A DNA stretch of 64,000 nt from Methylococcus geothermalis (GTDB lineage: Bacteria; Pseudomonadota; Gammaproteobacteria; Methylococcales; Methylococcaceae), in contig NZ_CP046565.1 in assembly GCF_012769535.1 (NCBI RefSeq), positions 496,001-560,000 on the forward strand, given 5' to 3'. Shown one piece after another: positions 23,067 to 32,579 of this stretch. The number at the start of each line of letters is the position of its first letter. Position 1 is the first letter of the stretch. A program made the translations under genes and the position numbers. Under the pieces are notes generated by a model. It was given only the letters and a program-made list of their open reading frames with translations. It was not told the DNA's origin and made no database searches.

Positions 23067-25187
23067 ATGACCAGCCAGCGAAAAATCCTCGTCACCAGCG
23101 CCCTTCCCTACGCCAACGGCCCGGTCCACTTGGGCCATCTGGTCGAATACATCCAGACCGACATCTGGGTCCGCTTCCAGAAGATGCGGGGCCACGACTG
23201 CCGCTATGTCTGCGCCGACGACACCCACGGCACTCCCATCATGCTGCGCGCGGAAAAGGAGGGCATCAGCCCTGAAGAGCTGATCGCCCGCGTCCACCGC
23301 GAGCATCTGCGCGACTTCACCGGCTTTCACGTCGAGTTCGATAACTACTATTCGACCCATTCGGAGGAAACCCGCGCCCAGGCGGCCGAGATCTACGGCA
23401 GGCTCAAGGCCCGCGGCCTGATCGAATCGCGGGCGATCGAGCAGTATTTCGATCCGGTCAAGGCAATGTTCCTGCCCGACCGCTTCATCAAGGGGGAATG
23501 CCCCAAGTGCCACGCCAAGGACCAGTACGGGGATGCCTGTGAAGTCTGCGGCACCACCTATTCGCCCACCGACCTGATTAACCCTTACTCTGCGGTGTCG
23601 GGCGCCACGCCGGTGCGCAAGGAGTCGGTCCATTATTTCTTCAAGCTGGGCGAATGCGCCGAATTCCTGAAAACCTGGACCCGTTCCGGCACCCTGCAGA
23701 CCGAGGCCGCCAACAAGATGGCGGAATGGTTCGAGGCGGGGCTGTCCGACTGGGATATCTCGCGCGATGCGCCGTATTTCGGCTTCGAGATTCCCGACGC
23801 GCCGGGCAAGTATTTCTATGTCTGGCTGGATGCGCCGGTCGGCTACATGGGCAGTTTCCGGAATCTGTGCGACCGACTTGGCCTGGATTTCGATGAATAT
23901 TGGAAAAAGGATTCGGAGGCCGAGCTGTACCATTTCATCGGCAAGGACATTCTCTATTTCCACGCCCTGTTCTGGCCGGCCATGCTGGAACATTCCGATT
24001 TCCGCACCCCGACCAAGATATTCGCCCACGGCTTCCTGACCGTGAACGGCGAGAAGATGTCCAAGTCGCGCGGCACCTTCATCACCGCCCAGAGCTATCT
24101 CGACCAGGGCCTCAATCCGGAATGGCTGCGCTATTACTACGCCTGCAAGCTGAACGGCAGCATGGAGGACATCGACCTCAGCCTGGAAGATTTCGTCGCC
24201 CGGGTGAATAGCGATCTGGTGGGGAAATATGTAAACATCGCGGCACGAACGGCCGGATTTATTGTTGATCGATTTCAAGGCGAATTGGCTGCGCACGACG
24301 ATCCGCTTCTGTTGAATCATCTGCATCACGATGGGAACCTTACACCTCGAAAACAGTACTTTATCGACAATATCCTTGCAGCCTTCCAATACAGCGCACA
24401 GGGTATCGCTACCAATTACGAAGCTCGTGAATTCGGAAAGGCTATTCGAGAAGTAATGCGCCTTGCGGACGAAGCAAACCAGTTTATTGCGGAATTTAAG
24501 CCGTGGGAGCTCGCAAAAACGCCAGGGCAAGATGCAGAACTTCAGATTGTTTGCAGCCTGGCCCTAAACTTATTTCATATCCTTACTATTTATCTTAAGC
24601 CTGTGCTACCTGAACTCACTAAAGCTGTCGATCAATTTCTAAACATTGAGTCGTCAGAATGGAACGACGTTCAGCGACCTCTGAGAGTTGGACATAAAAT
24701 AAATCCCTACCAACACCTCATGACCCGCATCGACCCCAAGCAAATCGATGCCCTGGTCGAAGCCAACCGCCAGAGCCTGCAAGCCACGGCGGGGCAGCCG
24801 GAGCCGCATTCCCAGGTACGCCATGCCGAGCACCAGCAGCACGAGGTCCAGCCGATCGCCGAAACCATTTCCATCGACGACTTCGCCAAGGTCGATCTGC
24901 GCATCGCCCGTATCGCCAATGCCGAGCACGTCGAGGGCGCGGACAAGCTGCTGAAGCTGACGCTGGACCTGGGCGGCGAGACCCGCACGGTGTTCGCCGG
25001 CATCAAGTCGGCCTATGCGCCGGAGACCCTGATCGGGCGGCTGACCGTGATGGTCGCCAACCTGGCGCCGCGCAAGATGAAGTTCGGTACGTCCGAAGGC
25101 ATGGTGCTGGCGGCGGGGCCGGGCGGCGCCGACATCTTCATCCTGTCGCCGGACGAAGGCGCCCGGCCCGGCATGAAGGTCAAGTAG
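23067..25187 (+). CDS. metG: Methionyl-tRNA synthetase
   Basis: A 706-residue class I aminoacyl-tRNA synthetase with a C-terminal dimerisation/tRNA-binding domain. It has the HIGH motif HLGH (residues 21-24), a four-Cys zinc knuckle (CPKCH...CEVCG, about residues 145-161), KMSKSRGTF near residue 330, an anticodon-binding helical bundle, and a C-terminal OB fold ([12 protein letters not shown]). About 24215-24722, residues 383-552 in the anticodon domain, is markedly AT-richer than both flanks while staying in frame. That suggests allelic replacement by a foreign segment. bioA follows after seven bases. Confidence 0.97.
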   Translation: MTSQRKILVTSALPYANGPVHLGHLVEYIQTDIWVRFQKMRGHDCRYVCADDTHGTPIMLRAEKEGISPEELIARVHREHLRDFTGFHVEFDNYYSTHSEETRAQAAEIYGRLKARGLIESRAIEQYFDPVKAMFLPDRFIKGECPKCHAKDQYGDACEVCGTTYSPTDLINPYSAVSGATPVRKESVHYFFKLGECAEFLKTWTRSGTLQTEAANKMAEWFEAGLSDWDISRDAPYFGFEIPDAPGKYFYVWLDAPVGYMGSFRNLCDRLGLDFDEYWKKDSEAELYHFIGKDILYFHALFWPAMLEHSDFRTPTKIFAHGFLTVNGEKMSKSRGTFITAQSYLDQGLNPEWLRYYYACKLNGSMEDIDLSLEDFVARVNSDLVGKYVNIAARTAGFIVDRFQGELAAHDDPLLLNHLHHDGNLTPRKQYFIDNILAAFQYSAQGIATNYEAREFGKAIREVMRLADEANQFIAEFKPWELAKTPGQDAELQIVCSLALNLFHILTIYLKPVLPELTKAVDQFLNIESSEWNDVQRPLRVGHKINPYQHLMTRIDPKQIDALVEANRQSLQATAGQPEPHSQVRHAEHQQHEVQPIAETISIDDFAKVDLRIARIANAEHVEGADKLLKLTLDLGGETRTVFAGIKSAYAPETLIGRLTVMVANLAPRKMKFGTSEGMVLAAGPGGADIFILSPDEGARPGMKVK

Positions 25188-25194
25188 CCAGGGC

Positions 25195-26550
25195 ATGACA
25201 TCTGCCAACCGCGAATGGATGGACCGCGATCTGGCGGTGCTGTGGCATCCGTGCAGCCAGATGAAGGACCACGAGTCGCTGCCGCTGATCCCGATCCGGC
25301 GCGGCGAGGGTGTCTGGCTGGAAGACTTCGACGGCAAGCGCTACCTGGACGCGATCAGTTCCTGGTGGGTCAACCTGTTCGGCCACTGCCACCCCGCGAT
25401 CAACGCCGCGCTGGCCGACCAGCTCGGGCGGCTGGAGCAGGTCATCTTCGCCGGTTTCAGCCACGAGCCGGGCATCCGGCTGGCCGAGCGGCTGACGGTC
25501 GTCACTCCGCCGGGGCTGGAGCGCTGTTTCTACGCCGACAACGGCTCGGTGGCGGTCGAGGTGGCGCTGAAGATGAGCTTCCACTTTTGGCGCAACCTGG
25601 GGCGGCACGACAAGACCCGCTTCGTCACCCTGGAGAACAGCTACCACGGCGAGACACTGGGCGCTCTGGCGGTGGGCGACGTTCCGCTGTACAAGGAAAC
25701 CTACCGGCCCCTGCTGATGGAAGCCGTGGCCGCGCCCAGCCCCGACGCCTACGGACGCGAGCCGGGGGAAACCGAAGCCGGCTATGCCGAGCGGCGGTTC
25801 CGCGACATGCTGGCGATTCTGGAGCGTGGCGCCGCTGACATCTGCGCCGTGATCGTCGAACCGCTGGTGCAGTGCGCCGGCGGCATGCGCATGTACGACC
25901 CGGTCTATCTCCGTTTGCTGCGCGAGGCTTGCGACCGGCTCGACATCCACCTCATCGCCGACGAGATCGCGGTCGGTTTCGGCCGCACCGGCAGCCTGTT
26001 CGCCTGCGAGCAGGCCGGGATCAGTCCGGATTTCCTGTGCCTGTCCAAGGGTCTGACCGGCGGTTATCTGCCGCTGGCGGCGGTGTTGACCCGGCCGGAA
26101 ATCTACGCGGCTTTCTACGACGACTACGGCACCCTGAGGGCCTTCCTGCATTCCCACAGCTACACCGGCAACCCGCTGGCCTGCCGGGCGGCTCTGGCGA
26201 CGCTGGAGCTGTTCGATCGGACCGACGTGCTGGGGCACAACCGCGAACTGGCGTGCTGCATGGCCGAGGCCACGGAACGTTTCCTGGAGCATCCCCATGT
26301 CGCCGAGGTCCGCCAGCGCGGCATGATCCTGGCGATCGAGATGGTGAAGGACAAGGCGACCCGCGAACCCTATCCCTGGCGGGAGCGGCGCGGCCTGCGG
26401 GTCTACCGCCGCGCGCTGGAGCGGGGCGTGCTGCTGCGCCCCCTGGGCAATGTGATCTACTTCATGCCGCCCTATGTGATCAGCCCGGACCAGATCCGCT
26501 TCATGGCGGAAGTGGCCTGGGAAGGGCTGCTGCTGGCGACGGAAGATTGA
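25195..26550 (+). CDS. bioA: Adenosylmethionine-8-amino-7-oxononanoate aminotransferase BioA
   Basis: A 451-residue class III PLP aminotransferase that makes 7,8-diaminopelargonate in biotin synthesis using SAM as amino donor. Family features are LWHPCSQMKDHE near the start, SSWWVNLFGHCHP, the PLP-phosphate loop YADNGSVAVEVALKM, DEIAVGFGRTG with the PLP-contacting Asp, and the Schiff-base lysine in LSKGLTGGYLPLAA (about residue 285). It sits seven bases after metG. No other bio gene is in the window. Confidence 0.95.
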   Translation: MTSANREWMDRDLAVLWHPCSQMKDHESLPLIPIRRGEGVWLEDFDGKRYLDAISSWWVNLFGHCHPAINAALADQLGRLEQVIFAGFSHEPGIRLAERLTVVTPPGLERCFYADNGSVAVEVALKMSFHFWRNLGRHDKTRFVTLENSYHGETLGALAVGDVPLYKETYRPLLMEAVAAPSPDAYGREPGETEAGYAERRFRDMLAILERGAADICAVIVEPLVQCAGGMRMYDPVYLRLLREACDRLDIHLIADEIAVGFGRTGSLFACEQAGISPDFLCLSKGLTGGYLPLAAVLTRPEIYAAFYDDYGTLRAFLHSHSYTGNPLACRAALATLELFDRTDVLGHNRELACCMAEATERFLEHPHVAEVRQRGMILAIEMVKDKATREPYPWRERRGLRVYRRALERGVLLRPLGNVIYFMPPYVISPDQIRFMAEVAWEGLLLATED

Positions 26551-26556
26551 AAGGCC

Positions 26557-27288
26557 ATGCGCATTTCCAGGCTCTATCTGCCGGTGCCACTGGCATCGGG
26601 CGCCGATGTCGTGCTGGACGGGGAGCACGCCCATTATCTGCGCACGGTCCTGCGGCTCAAGCGCGGCTTCGATCTCACGGTGTTCAACGGCGAAGGCGGC
26701 GAATTTGCCGCGCGCATCGTCGCCTGCCATCGCGAGGAGGTCAGGCTGGCGGTCGGCGATTACCGGCCGGTCGACCGGGAATCCCGGCTCGGTGTCCATC
26801 TGGGACTGGGCATCTCGCGGGGCGAGCGCATGGACTTGGCCATCCAGAAGGCGGTGGAGCTGGGGGTCGGCGCGATCACCCCGCTGTTCACCGAACGCTG
26901 CGTGGTGCAGCTCGATGGCGAACGCAAGGCGCAGCGGCTGGAGCACTGGCGCCGGGTGGTTTGGGCCGCCTGTGAGCAGAGCGGGCGCAACCGGGTGCCG
27001 GAAGTGCTGGAGCCGCGCTCCCTGGACGCTTGGCTACCGGCCGCAGCGGGCCTCAAGATTTTTCTCGACCCCCATGCCCGCGGTGGCCTGCGGGAGCTGG
27101 AACCGCCCGTCGGCATGGTGACCCTGCTGTCGGGACCGGAAGGCGGCTTCAGCGACGCCGAGCGCGAAGCGGCGGTGGCGGAGTCGTTCACTCCCATCCG
27201 GCTCGGTCCGCGCGTGCTGCGCACCGAAACCGCCGCCCTGGCCGCGCTGACGGCGATCCAGACCCTGTGGGGCGACCTGGCCGCTTGA
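26557..27288 (+). CDS. rsmE: 16S rRNA (uracil1498-N3)-methyltransferase RsmE
   Basis: A 243-residue SPOUT-class methyltransferase. It has an N-terminal PUA-like domain (HAHYLRTVLRLKRG-type, here EHAHYLRTVLRLKRG) and a C-terminal trefoil knot with RMDLAIQKAVELGV, LLSGPEGGFSDAERE and LGPRVLRTETAALAAL. It modifies U1498 in the decoding region. It follows bioA by six bases in the metG-bioA-rsmE unit. Confidence 0.94.
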   Translation: MRISRLYLPVPLASGADVVLDGEHAHYLRTVLRLKRGFDLTVFNGEGGEFAARIVACHREEVRLAVGDYRPVDRESRLGVHLGLGISRGERMDLAIQKAVELGVGAITPLFTERCVVQLDGERKAQRLEHWRRVVWAACEQSGRNRVPEVLEPRSLDAWLPAAAGLKIFLDPHARGGLRELEPPVGMVTLLSGPEGGFSDAEREAAVAESFTPIRLGPRVLRTETAALAALTAIQTLWGDLAA

Positions 27289-27322
27289 CCCCTTCCCCCT
27301 TCGACATCGAGCAGGCAATCCC

Positions 27323-27781
27323 ATGATGTTACTGGCACTCGTACTGCATGTTCTGTCCGCCGTCCTGTGGGTCGGCGGCATGTTCTTCGCCCACCAGGTT
27401 TTGCGCCCCGCCGCCGGCCTGCTGGACGCGCCGCAACGGCTCCGGCTCTGGAATGCGGTGTTCGCGCGCTTCTTTCCCTGGGTCAAGGGCGCCATCGTGC
27501 TGCTGTTCCTCACCGGGTTCGGGTTGATCCATGCCTATGGCGGCTTCGGGCAGGTGGGGTGGCCGGTGCATCTGATGCTGCTCATCGCCCTCACCATGAC
27601 CGTGATTTTCGGGGTGATCTACGCCAGGCCGTACAAGGCGTTGAAAGCCGCGGTGGCTGCGGAGGACTGGGCGATGGGGACGGAAGCCCTGGGCGTGATC
27701 CGCCGTCTGGTCGGCATCAATCTACTGCTCGGATTGATCACCGTGGCGGTGGCGAGCGGCGGGAGTTTCCTGCCGATTTGA
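27323..27781 (+). CDS. CopD-like small integral membrane protein
   Basis: A 152-residue protein with four predicted membrane helices (about residues 2-22, 52-72, 80-100 and 128-150). The N-terminal HVLSAVLWVGGMFFAHQVLRP resembles the start of CopD/YibE-type copper-resistance membrane domains, including the conserved His and Trp. No soluble copper protein is adjacent. It is 34 bp after rsmE and converges with djlA. Copper involvement is a family-level guess only. Confidence 0.6.
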   Translation: MMLLALVLHVLSAVLWVGGMFFAHQVLRPAAGLLDAPQRLRLWNAVFARFFPWVKGAIVLLFLTGFGLIHAYGGFGQVGWPVHLMLLIALTMTVIFGVIYARPYKALKAAVAAEDWAMGTEALGVIRRLVGINLLLGLITVAVASGGSFLPI

Positions 27782-27784
27782 GGC

Positions 27785-28615
27785 TCAGAGGTTTCTCGCC
27801 GCCGCGATGACCTCGTAAGCCTTGCGGATCTGCTGGGTCTTCTCGTTGGCGATGCGCACCATCTCCTCGGGCATCCCCTTGGCGACCAGCTTGTCCGGAT
27901 GATGCCGGCTGATGAGCTTGCGGTAGGCGCGCTTGATCTCGTCGGCGCCGGCCGATGCCTTGATGCCGAGCATGGCGTAGGCGTCCTGCAGCGTATCCTC
28001 GCGGCGGCGCGACGGCATGTTCCGGTTGCCGCCGTAGGAGGAACTCCGATAGGCGCGGGCGAAGCGTATCGCCGCATCCAGGCGTCCTTTCATCGCATGA
28101 TATTCGAAGCGCGAAATGTGGAGCTGGTCGCAAATGGCGATCAGGACGCGTTCCTCGGCCAGGTTGACGGGGCCGTCGGCGAAGGCGGCTTCGAGCTGGA
28201 TTTCCAGGAAAATCCGGATCAGGGCATAGCGGCGGTGGCATTCCTTGCGGAACTGCTCGACCGCTTCCCGCAGCGGGAAGTCCGGTTGCTTGCCGCGGGT
28301 GAAGAGTTCGATGGCGGCGCGGCGCATGCCTTCGGACAGGTCCATGCGGTTCATCACCGTCCGCGCCACGGTGATTTCCGCCTCGGACACACGGCCGTCG
28401 GCCCTGGCGATGTGGCCCATCACGGAGAACGTAGCGGTGAAGAAGGCCATCTGGATGCGGTGCTGGGCGCCCGGCGACAGATCCGACTCGATCTGGGCAT
28501 ACTTGTCCTTGTCGCCGTCCAGCTTGTGGCCGATGGCGGCGCCCAGCAAGGCGCCCAGCGGGCCCCCGAGCAGAAAGCCGAAAGTGCCCCCCAAGAGTTT
28601 GCCGAGCCAGCTCAC
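27785..28615 (-). CDS. djlA: Membrane-anchored DnaJ-like co-chaperone DjlA
   Basis: A 276-residue protein in three parts. A Gly-rich N-terminal membrane segment (LLGGTFGFLLGGPLGALLGAAIGH) comes first. A TerB-like alpha-helical domain follows (residues 45-170: FFTATFSVMGHIARADGRVSEAEI). A C-terminal J domain has the HPD motif (RKLISRHHPDKL, about residue 242). DjlA stimulates DnaK at the inner membrane and is linked to envelope stress. It converges with the CopD-like gene, three bases apart. Confidence 0.92.
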   Translation of the reverse strand: MSWLGKLLGGTFGFLLGGPLGALLGAAIGHKLDGDKDKYAQIESDLSPGAQHRIQMAFFTATFSVMGHIARADGRVSEAEITVARTVMNRMDLSEGMRRAAIELFTRGKQPDFPLREAVEQFRKECHRRYALIRIFLEIQLEAAFADGPVNLAEERVLIAICDQLHISRFEYHAMKGRLDAAIRFARAYRSSSYGGNRNMPSRRREDTLQDAYAMLGIKASAGADEIKRAYRKLISRHHPDKLVAKGMPEEMVRIANEKTQQIRKAYEVIAAARNL

Positions 28616-28702
28616 TTGAGAAACCGTTCCTTGATACTTGCCATAAATCCTCGCACCTTACATGATTGATGTTTGTCCTTAAAGTCTGGAAGAGTCAGCC
28701 CG

Positions 28703-29596
28703 ATGACCGCCCCTGAGACATTGTTCGAATCCAGCCTGTCTTCACTGCGACTCAAAGCGCGGGGAAAAGTGCGCGATATCTACGAGGCCGGCGACGATCT
28801 GATGCTGATCGTCACGACGGACCGACTGTCGGCTTTCGACGTCATTTTACCCGACCCGATTCCGGGCAAGGGCCGGGTGCTGACCCACGTCTCGCGATTC
28901 TGGTTCGACCGCTTGAAGGACCGGGTGCCCAACCACCTTTCCGGGACGCCGCTGGAGGCGGTGCTGCCCGATACGGGCGAGCGCGAGCAGGTCGAGGGCC
29001 GGGCCATGGTGGTCAAACGCCTCAAGCCGTTGCCGGTGGAAGCCGTGGTGCGGGGTTATCTCATCGGCTCGGGCTGGAAGGACTACCAGCGCAGCGGCGC
29101 CGTCTGCGGCATCGAGCTGCCGGCGGGGCTGCGGCAGGCCGAGCGGCTGCCGGAACCGCTGTTCACGCCGTCCACCAAGGCCGAAATGGGCACTCACGAC
29201 GAAAACATCGGGTTCGACCAGGTGATCGGCCTGGTCGGGCGGGAACTGGCCGAACAGGTGCGCGAGGTGGCTTTGGGCCTGTACCGGGAAGCGGCGGCCT
29301 ATGCCTTGGCACGCGGCATCATCATCGCCGACACCAAGTTCGAATTCGGGGTGGACGAGGCCGGCGTGCTGCACTGGATCGACGAGGCGTTGACTCCGGA
29401 TTCCTCGCGGTTCTGGCCGGCCGACAGCTACCGCCCCGGGATCAGCCCGCCGAGCTTCGACAAGCAGTTCGTGCGCGATTACCTGGAAACGCTGGACTGG
29501 GACAAGAAGCCCCCGGCGCCGCATCTGCCCCCGGACATCCTGGCCCGCACCGCGGAGAAATACCGGGAGGCGGAGCGGCGGCTGACCGGCGGTTGA
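28703..29596 (+). CDS. purC: Phosphoribosylaminoimidazole-succinocarboxamide synthase PurC
   Basis: A 297-residue SAICAR synthase of the longer form common in proteobacteria and eukaryotes. It joins CAIR and aspartate using ATP in purine synthesis. Motifs are [27 protein letters not shown] (GKVRD loop), [25 protein letters not shown] and DTKFEFG. ATG 28703 is preferred to the upstream TTG at 28673 because the family begins shortly before the LKARGKVRD motif and GGAAG lies ten bases upstream. Confidence 0.96.
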   Translation: MTAPETLFESSLSSLRLKARGKVRDIYEAGDDLMLIVTTDRLSAFDVILPDPIPGKGRVLTHVSRFWFDRLKDRVPNHLSGTPLEAVLPDTGEREQVEGRAMVVKRLKPLPVEAVVRGYLIGSGWKDYQRSGAVCGIELPAGLRQAERLPEPLFTPSTKAEMGTHDENIGFDQVIGLVGRELAEQVREVALGLYREAAAYALARGIIIADTKFEFGVDEAGVLHWIDEALTPDSSRFWPADSYRPGISPPSFDKQFVRDYLETLDWDKKPPAPHLPPDILARTAEKYREAERRLTGG

Positions 29597-29613
29597 TATA
29601 GCGCGCAGCCGAC

Positions 29614-30897
29614 TTACCCTCCCTCTCCCTGGGGGAGAGGGCCGGGGCGGCGGTCGCGAGGCGGCTCGGTGGACCGAGCGGCTCGGAGCCGCCGCACGGC
29701 GGCGATGCGCGCATACCGCAGGGCTTGGCCGAACGCCGGGCCCTGCAGTTGTTGTTCCAGCAGCGGTCGGCTGTCGACCGCGACGGCCGCGCGGCGCGCC
29801 TGCCGCAGCCAGTCGGCCTGCGGATAGGGCCGGTCCTCGAAGCCGGTCCTTCCTCTGGCGTCCGCCTCGCAGGCGAGCAGGAAGAGTTCCAGGGTGTCGT
29901 CGTGACGCTTGAGCGCGCCCAGCCGGTCCAGCAGATCCACCAGGGTCGAGGTGCGCAGTTCCGCCGCGCGGTGGCAGAGGCCGTGGTAGCGCATCACTTT
30001 CTCCGCCAGCCGGCGGTAGGCGTTGGGCGCGCGGAAGCGGTCGCACAACGCGTTCAGGGCGTCGAGGCCGAGGCGCTCGTGGCCGCGATGGCTGGGCCAG
30101 CGTTCCGGCGGCGTGAGCGCCTTGCCGAGGTCGTGGGTCAGGGCGGCGAAGCGGGCGGAAGGGTCGGCGGTCAGCCGCGCGGCCTGATCCAGCACCATCA
30201 GGGTGTGCACGCCGGTGTCGATCTCGGGATGATGCTGCGGCGGCTGGGGTACCCCGAACAGCCGCTCGATTTCCGGGAACAGCCGTTCCAGTGCCCCGCA
30301 GTCGCGCAGGGTCCGGAAGAAGGCCGAGGGCGCCGGTTCGGCCAGGGCCTTGGCGAGTTCGGCCCAGACCCGTTCCGGCACCAGGGCGTCGACCTCCCCG
30401 GCCTCGACCATGCGCCGCATTGCCACCAGGGTTTCCGGCGCCACGCGGAAACCGAGCGGCGTCAGCCGGGCCGTGAAGCGGGCAACGCGCAGGATGCGCA
30501 CCGGATCTTCGGCGAAGGCGGGCGAAACGTGCCGCAGCAGCCGAGCTTCCAGGTCGCGCCGGCCGCCAAAGGGATCGACGAGCTGACCGTCCGGCGTTTC
30601 CGCCATGGCGTTGATGGTGAGGTCGCGCCGTTCCAGGTCCTGCTCCAGCGTGACGTCGGGCTCGGCATGCACGACGAAACCGCGGTAGCCGGGCGCGGTC
30701 TTGCGCTCGGTGCGGGCGAGGGCATACTCCTCGTGGGTTTCCGGGTGCAGGAACACCGGAAAGTCGCGGCCTACGGGGCGGAAGCCGCGCGCGATCATGG
30801 CTTCCGGCGATTCGCCCACCACGACCCAGTCACGTTCCCGGACCGGCAGGCCGAGCAGGCGGTCACGGACGGCGCCGCCGACCAAAAAGGCTTTCAT
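29614..30897 (-). CDS. cca: CCA-adding tRNA nucleotidyltransferase (multifunctional Cca)
   Basis: A 427-residue class II nucleotidyltransferase that repairs the tRNA 3' CCA end. The N-terminus MKAFLVGGAVRDRLLGLPVRERDWVVVG holds the G-GAVRD-LL motif and catalytic DxD-type RDWVVVGE. RRDLTINAMA and a C-terminal HD domain (HTLMVLDQAA, THDLGK) follow. The last about 20 residues (Arg/Pro/Gly-rich, PLPQGEGG) are read from a GC palindrome and are not family-like. The open frame extends upstream past the real ATG at 30897; that part is antisense to the TauE gene. Confidence 0.93.
   Translation of the reverse strand: MKAFLVGGAVRDRLLGLPVRERDWVVVGESPEAMIARGFRPVGRDFPVFLHPETHEEYALARTERKTAPGYRGFVVHAEPDVTLEQDLERRDLTINAMAETPDGQLVDPFGGRRDLEARLLRHVSPAFAEDPVRILRVARFTARLTPLGFRVAPETLVAMRRMVEAGEVDALVPERVWAELAKALAEPAPSAFFRTLRDCGALERLFPEIERLFGVPQPPQHHPEIDTGVHTLMVLDQAARLTADPSARFAALTHDLGKALTPPERWPSHRGHERLGLDALNALCDRFRAPNAYRRLAEKVMRYHGLCHRAAELRTSTLVDLLDRLGALKRHDDTLELFLLACEADARGRTGFEDRPYPQADWLRQARRAAVAVDSRPLLEQQLQGPAFGQALRYARIAAVRRLRAARSTEPPRDRRPGPLPQGEGG
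29621..29641. repeat. GC-rich palindromic element at the end of cca
   Basis: CCCTCTCC (29621-29628) pairs perfectly with GGAGAGGG (29634-29641) across a five-base loop. It lies inside the last codons of cca, downstream of purC. This sequence type (PLPQGEGG or SPPGRGR when translated) is widespread as an intergenic repeat in GC-rich proteobacteria. It may also act as a hairpin for purC, although no T tract follows. Confidence 0.55.
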
Positions 30898-30960
30898 CGA
30901 TTCGACTCGTAAGGATTCAAGGTTCGTTCCGGCGCCTGCGGAACCTGCCGGGACGGCCGC

Positions 30961-31854
30961 ATGACCGATATGTATACCACGCTCGTGTTCTATCTCGCCT
31001 TCGGCGCCATCGCAGGCGTCGCTTCCGGCCTGTTCGGCATCGGCGGCGGCGCCATCATCGTGCCGTTCCTGGTCGGGCTGTTCCCCGGCCAGGGCGTGCC
31101 GGAAAGCATCCTCATGATCATGGCGGTCGCCACCTCGCTGGCCACCATCGTGGTGACCTCGGTCTCTTCGCTCCGCGCCCACCACCGCCGCGGCGCGGTG
31201 GTCTGGCCGCTGGTGTGGCGGCTGGTGCCGGGGATCGCCCTGGGTACGGTGGCCGGCACGATCGTCGCCGACCATCTGCCCACCCAGCGGTTCAAGCAGT
31301 CGTTCGCGGTGTTCCTGATGCTGGTCGCGGTGCAGGTGTACCGGGGCAGGCGCGAAGAAGCGGCGGGCGAAAAGCCCGTCTCGCTCGGCGTGCTGACCGG
31401 CGGCGGGCTCGTGATCGGCCTCCTGTCGGCGCTGTTCGGCATCGGTGGCGGCAGCCTCACCGTGCCTTTCCTGCTCCGCTGCCGCCAGAACATCCGCCAT
31501 GCCGTCGCCATCTCCTCGGCCTGCGGTTTTCCCATCGCCGTCGTCGGCACCCTGAGCTATGTCGTCCTGGGCTGGGACCATCCATCGCTGCCCGCCCACA
31601 GCCTGGGCTACATCTACTGGCCCGCCTTCCTCGGCATCGGCGCCGCCAGCGCGCTGACCGCGCCGTACGGGGCGGCGCTGGCCCACCGCCTGCCGATGCA
31701 GGGTCTCAAGCGGCTGTTCGCCTCCGTGCTGTTCCTGCTGGGCGCCCGCATGCTGTGGAAATCCGTCGATCCCGCGTGGCTCGGCGCGCTGAACACGGGG
31801 CTGGAAACCGCCGCTGCGGCAGTACCGGGGCTGAGATCTTTTCTCGAACCCTGA
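30961..31854 (+). CDS. TauE/SafE (TSUP) family membrane transporter
   Basis: A 297-residue membrane protein with about eight hydrophobic helices in two homologous halves. Each half has the TSUP-type Gly motif: ASGLFGIGGGAIIVPFL near residue 20 and ALFGIGGGSLTVPFLL near residue 160. The family exports sulfite, sulfoacetate or other organosulfonates. It is divergent from cca and convergent with pgl. The substrate cannot be deduced. Confidence 0.88.
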   Translation: MTDMYTTLVFYLAFGAIAGVASGLFGIGGGAIIVPFLVGLFPGQGVPESILMIMAVATSLATIVVTSVSSLRAHHRRGAVVWPLVWRLVPGIALGTVAGTIVADHLPTQRFKQSFAVFLMLVAVQVYRGRREEAAGEKPVSLGVLTGGGLVIGLLSALFGIGGGSLTVPFLLRCRQNIRHAVAISSACGFPIAVVGTLSYVVLGWDHPSLPAHSLGYIYWPAFLGIGAASALTAPYGAALAHRLPMQGLKRLFASVLFLLGARMLWKSVDPAWLGALNTGLETAAAAVPGLRSFLEP

Positions 31855-31870
31855 AAGGCTGGCGGGCCGT

Positions 31871-32578
31871 TCAGTTCCGCGCCGCAAACACCGTGACCGG
31901 CGTCTGGGTCTGGGCCAGCACGAAGCTCACGGGATACTGCCGGTTCGGACCGGCCTGGGCGGCGTTGAATACGTCCACCTTGCTCGCACCGCCGAATTGC
32001 AGGTAGATCCGCCGGGCGTCGAGGATCCATGGCAGGGTCAGGCTGATGCGCTCGGTCGGCGCGACGGCGCCCACCTGGGCCAGGCACGGCGGCGTGTCGT
32101 CCACCGTGCCGCCCAGTGCCAGACCGGCGTCCAGGTTGGGGCTGGCCGGGAACAGCGAGGCGGTATGGCCGTCGTCGCCCATGCCGAGGATCAGCGCCGC
32201 GAACGGGCGGGGCAGGTCGGCGAAGGCTTGGGCCAGGCTCGCCTCGCCCGCCGCCGCGGAAGCATCCCCCGTATACAGGGGAAGGAAGCGCGCCGCCGCC
32301 GCCTTGCCCTGCAGCAAATGGGTCTTCACCAGGGCGGCGTTGCTGGCGGGGTCGGTTTCCGGCACCCAGCGCTCGTCGACCAGGGTGACCACGACCCGCG
32401 CCCAGTCCAGATCGGCTTCGCGCAGGGCTTCGAACACCGGCACCGGCGAGCGGCCGCCCGAAACGGCCAGGGTGGCCGCCGGAGCCGTTGCCAAGGCGGT
32501 GCGCAGATCCTCGGCCACGGCCGCGGCCAAGGCCGGAGCCAGGCTTGCGTTGTCATCGAACCATCGAATCTCGGTCAT
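31871..32578 (-). CDS. pgl: 6-Phosphogluconolactonase
   Basis: A 235-residue DevB-type lactonase that hydrolyses 6-phosphogluconolactone. Motifs are LAVSGGRSPVPVFEAL (SGG phosphate loop), VTLVDERWVPETDPASN and LILGMGDDGHTASLFP. ATG 32578 lies one base after the zwf stop, so zwf-pgl form a coupled operon carrying out the first two steps of the oxidative pentose phosphate and Entner-Doudoroff routes. Confidence 0.95.
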   Translation of the reverse strand: MTEIRWFDDNASLAPALAAAVAEDLRTALATAPAATLAVSGGRSPVPVFEALREADLDWARVVVTLVDERWVPETDPASNAALVKTHLLQGKAAAARFLPLYTGDASAAAGEASLAQAFADLPRPFAALILGMGDDGHTASLFPASPNLDAGLALGGTVDDTPPCLAQVGAVAPTERISLTLPWILDARRIYLQFGGASKVDVFNAAQAGPNRQYPVSFVLAQTQTPVTVFAARN

Positions 32579-32579
32579 T

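Noticed and set aside
20928-24530. A 1200-codon minus-strand open frame opposite glmU, glmS and metG
   Set aside because: Antisense shadow; composition is repetitive and the + strand genes are certain.
29614-31887. A 757-codon minus-strand open frame across cca and the TauE-type gene
   Set aside because: Only the part from ATG 30897 resembles Cca; the upstream part is a low-complexity antisense of the transporter gene.
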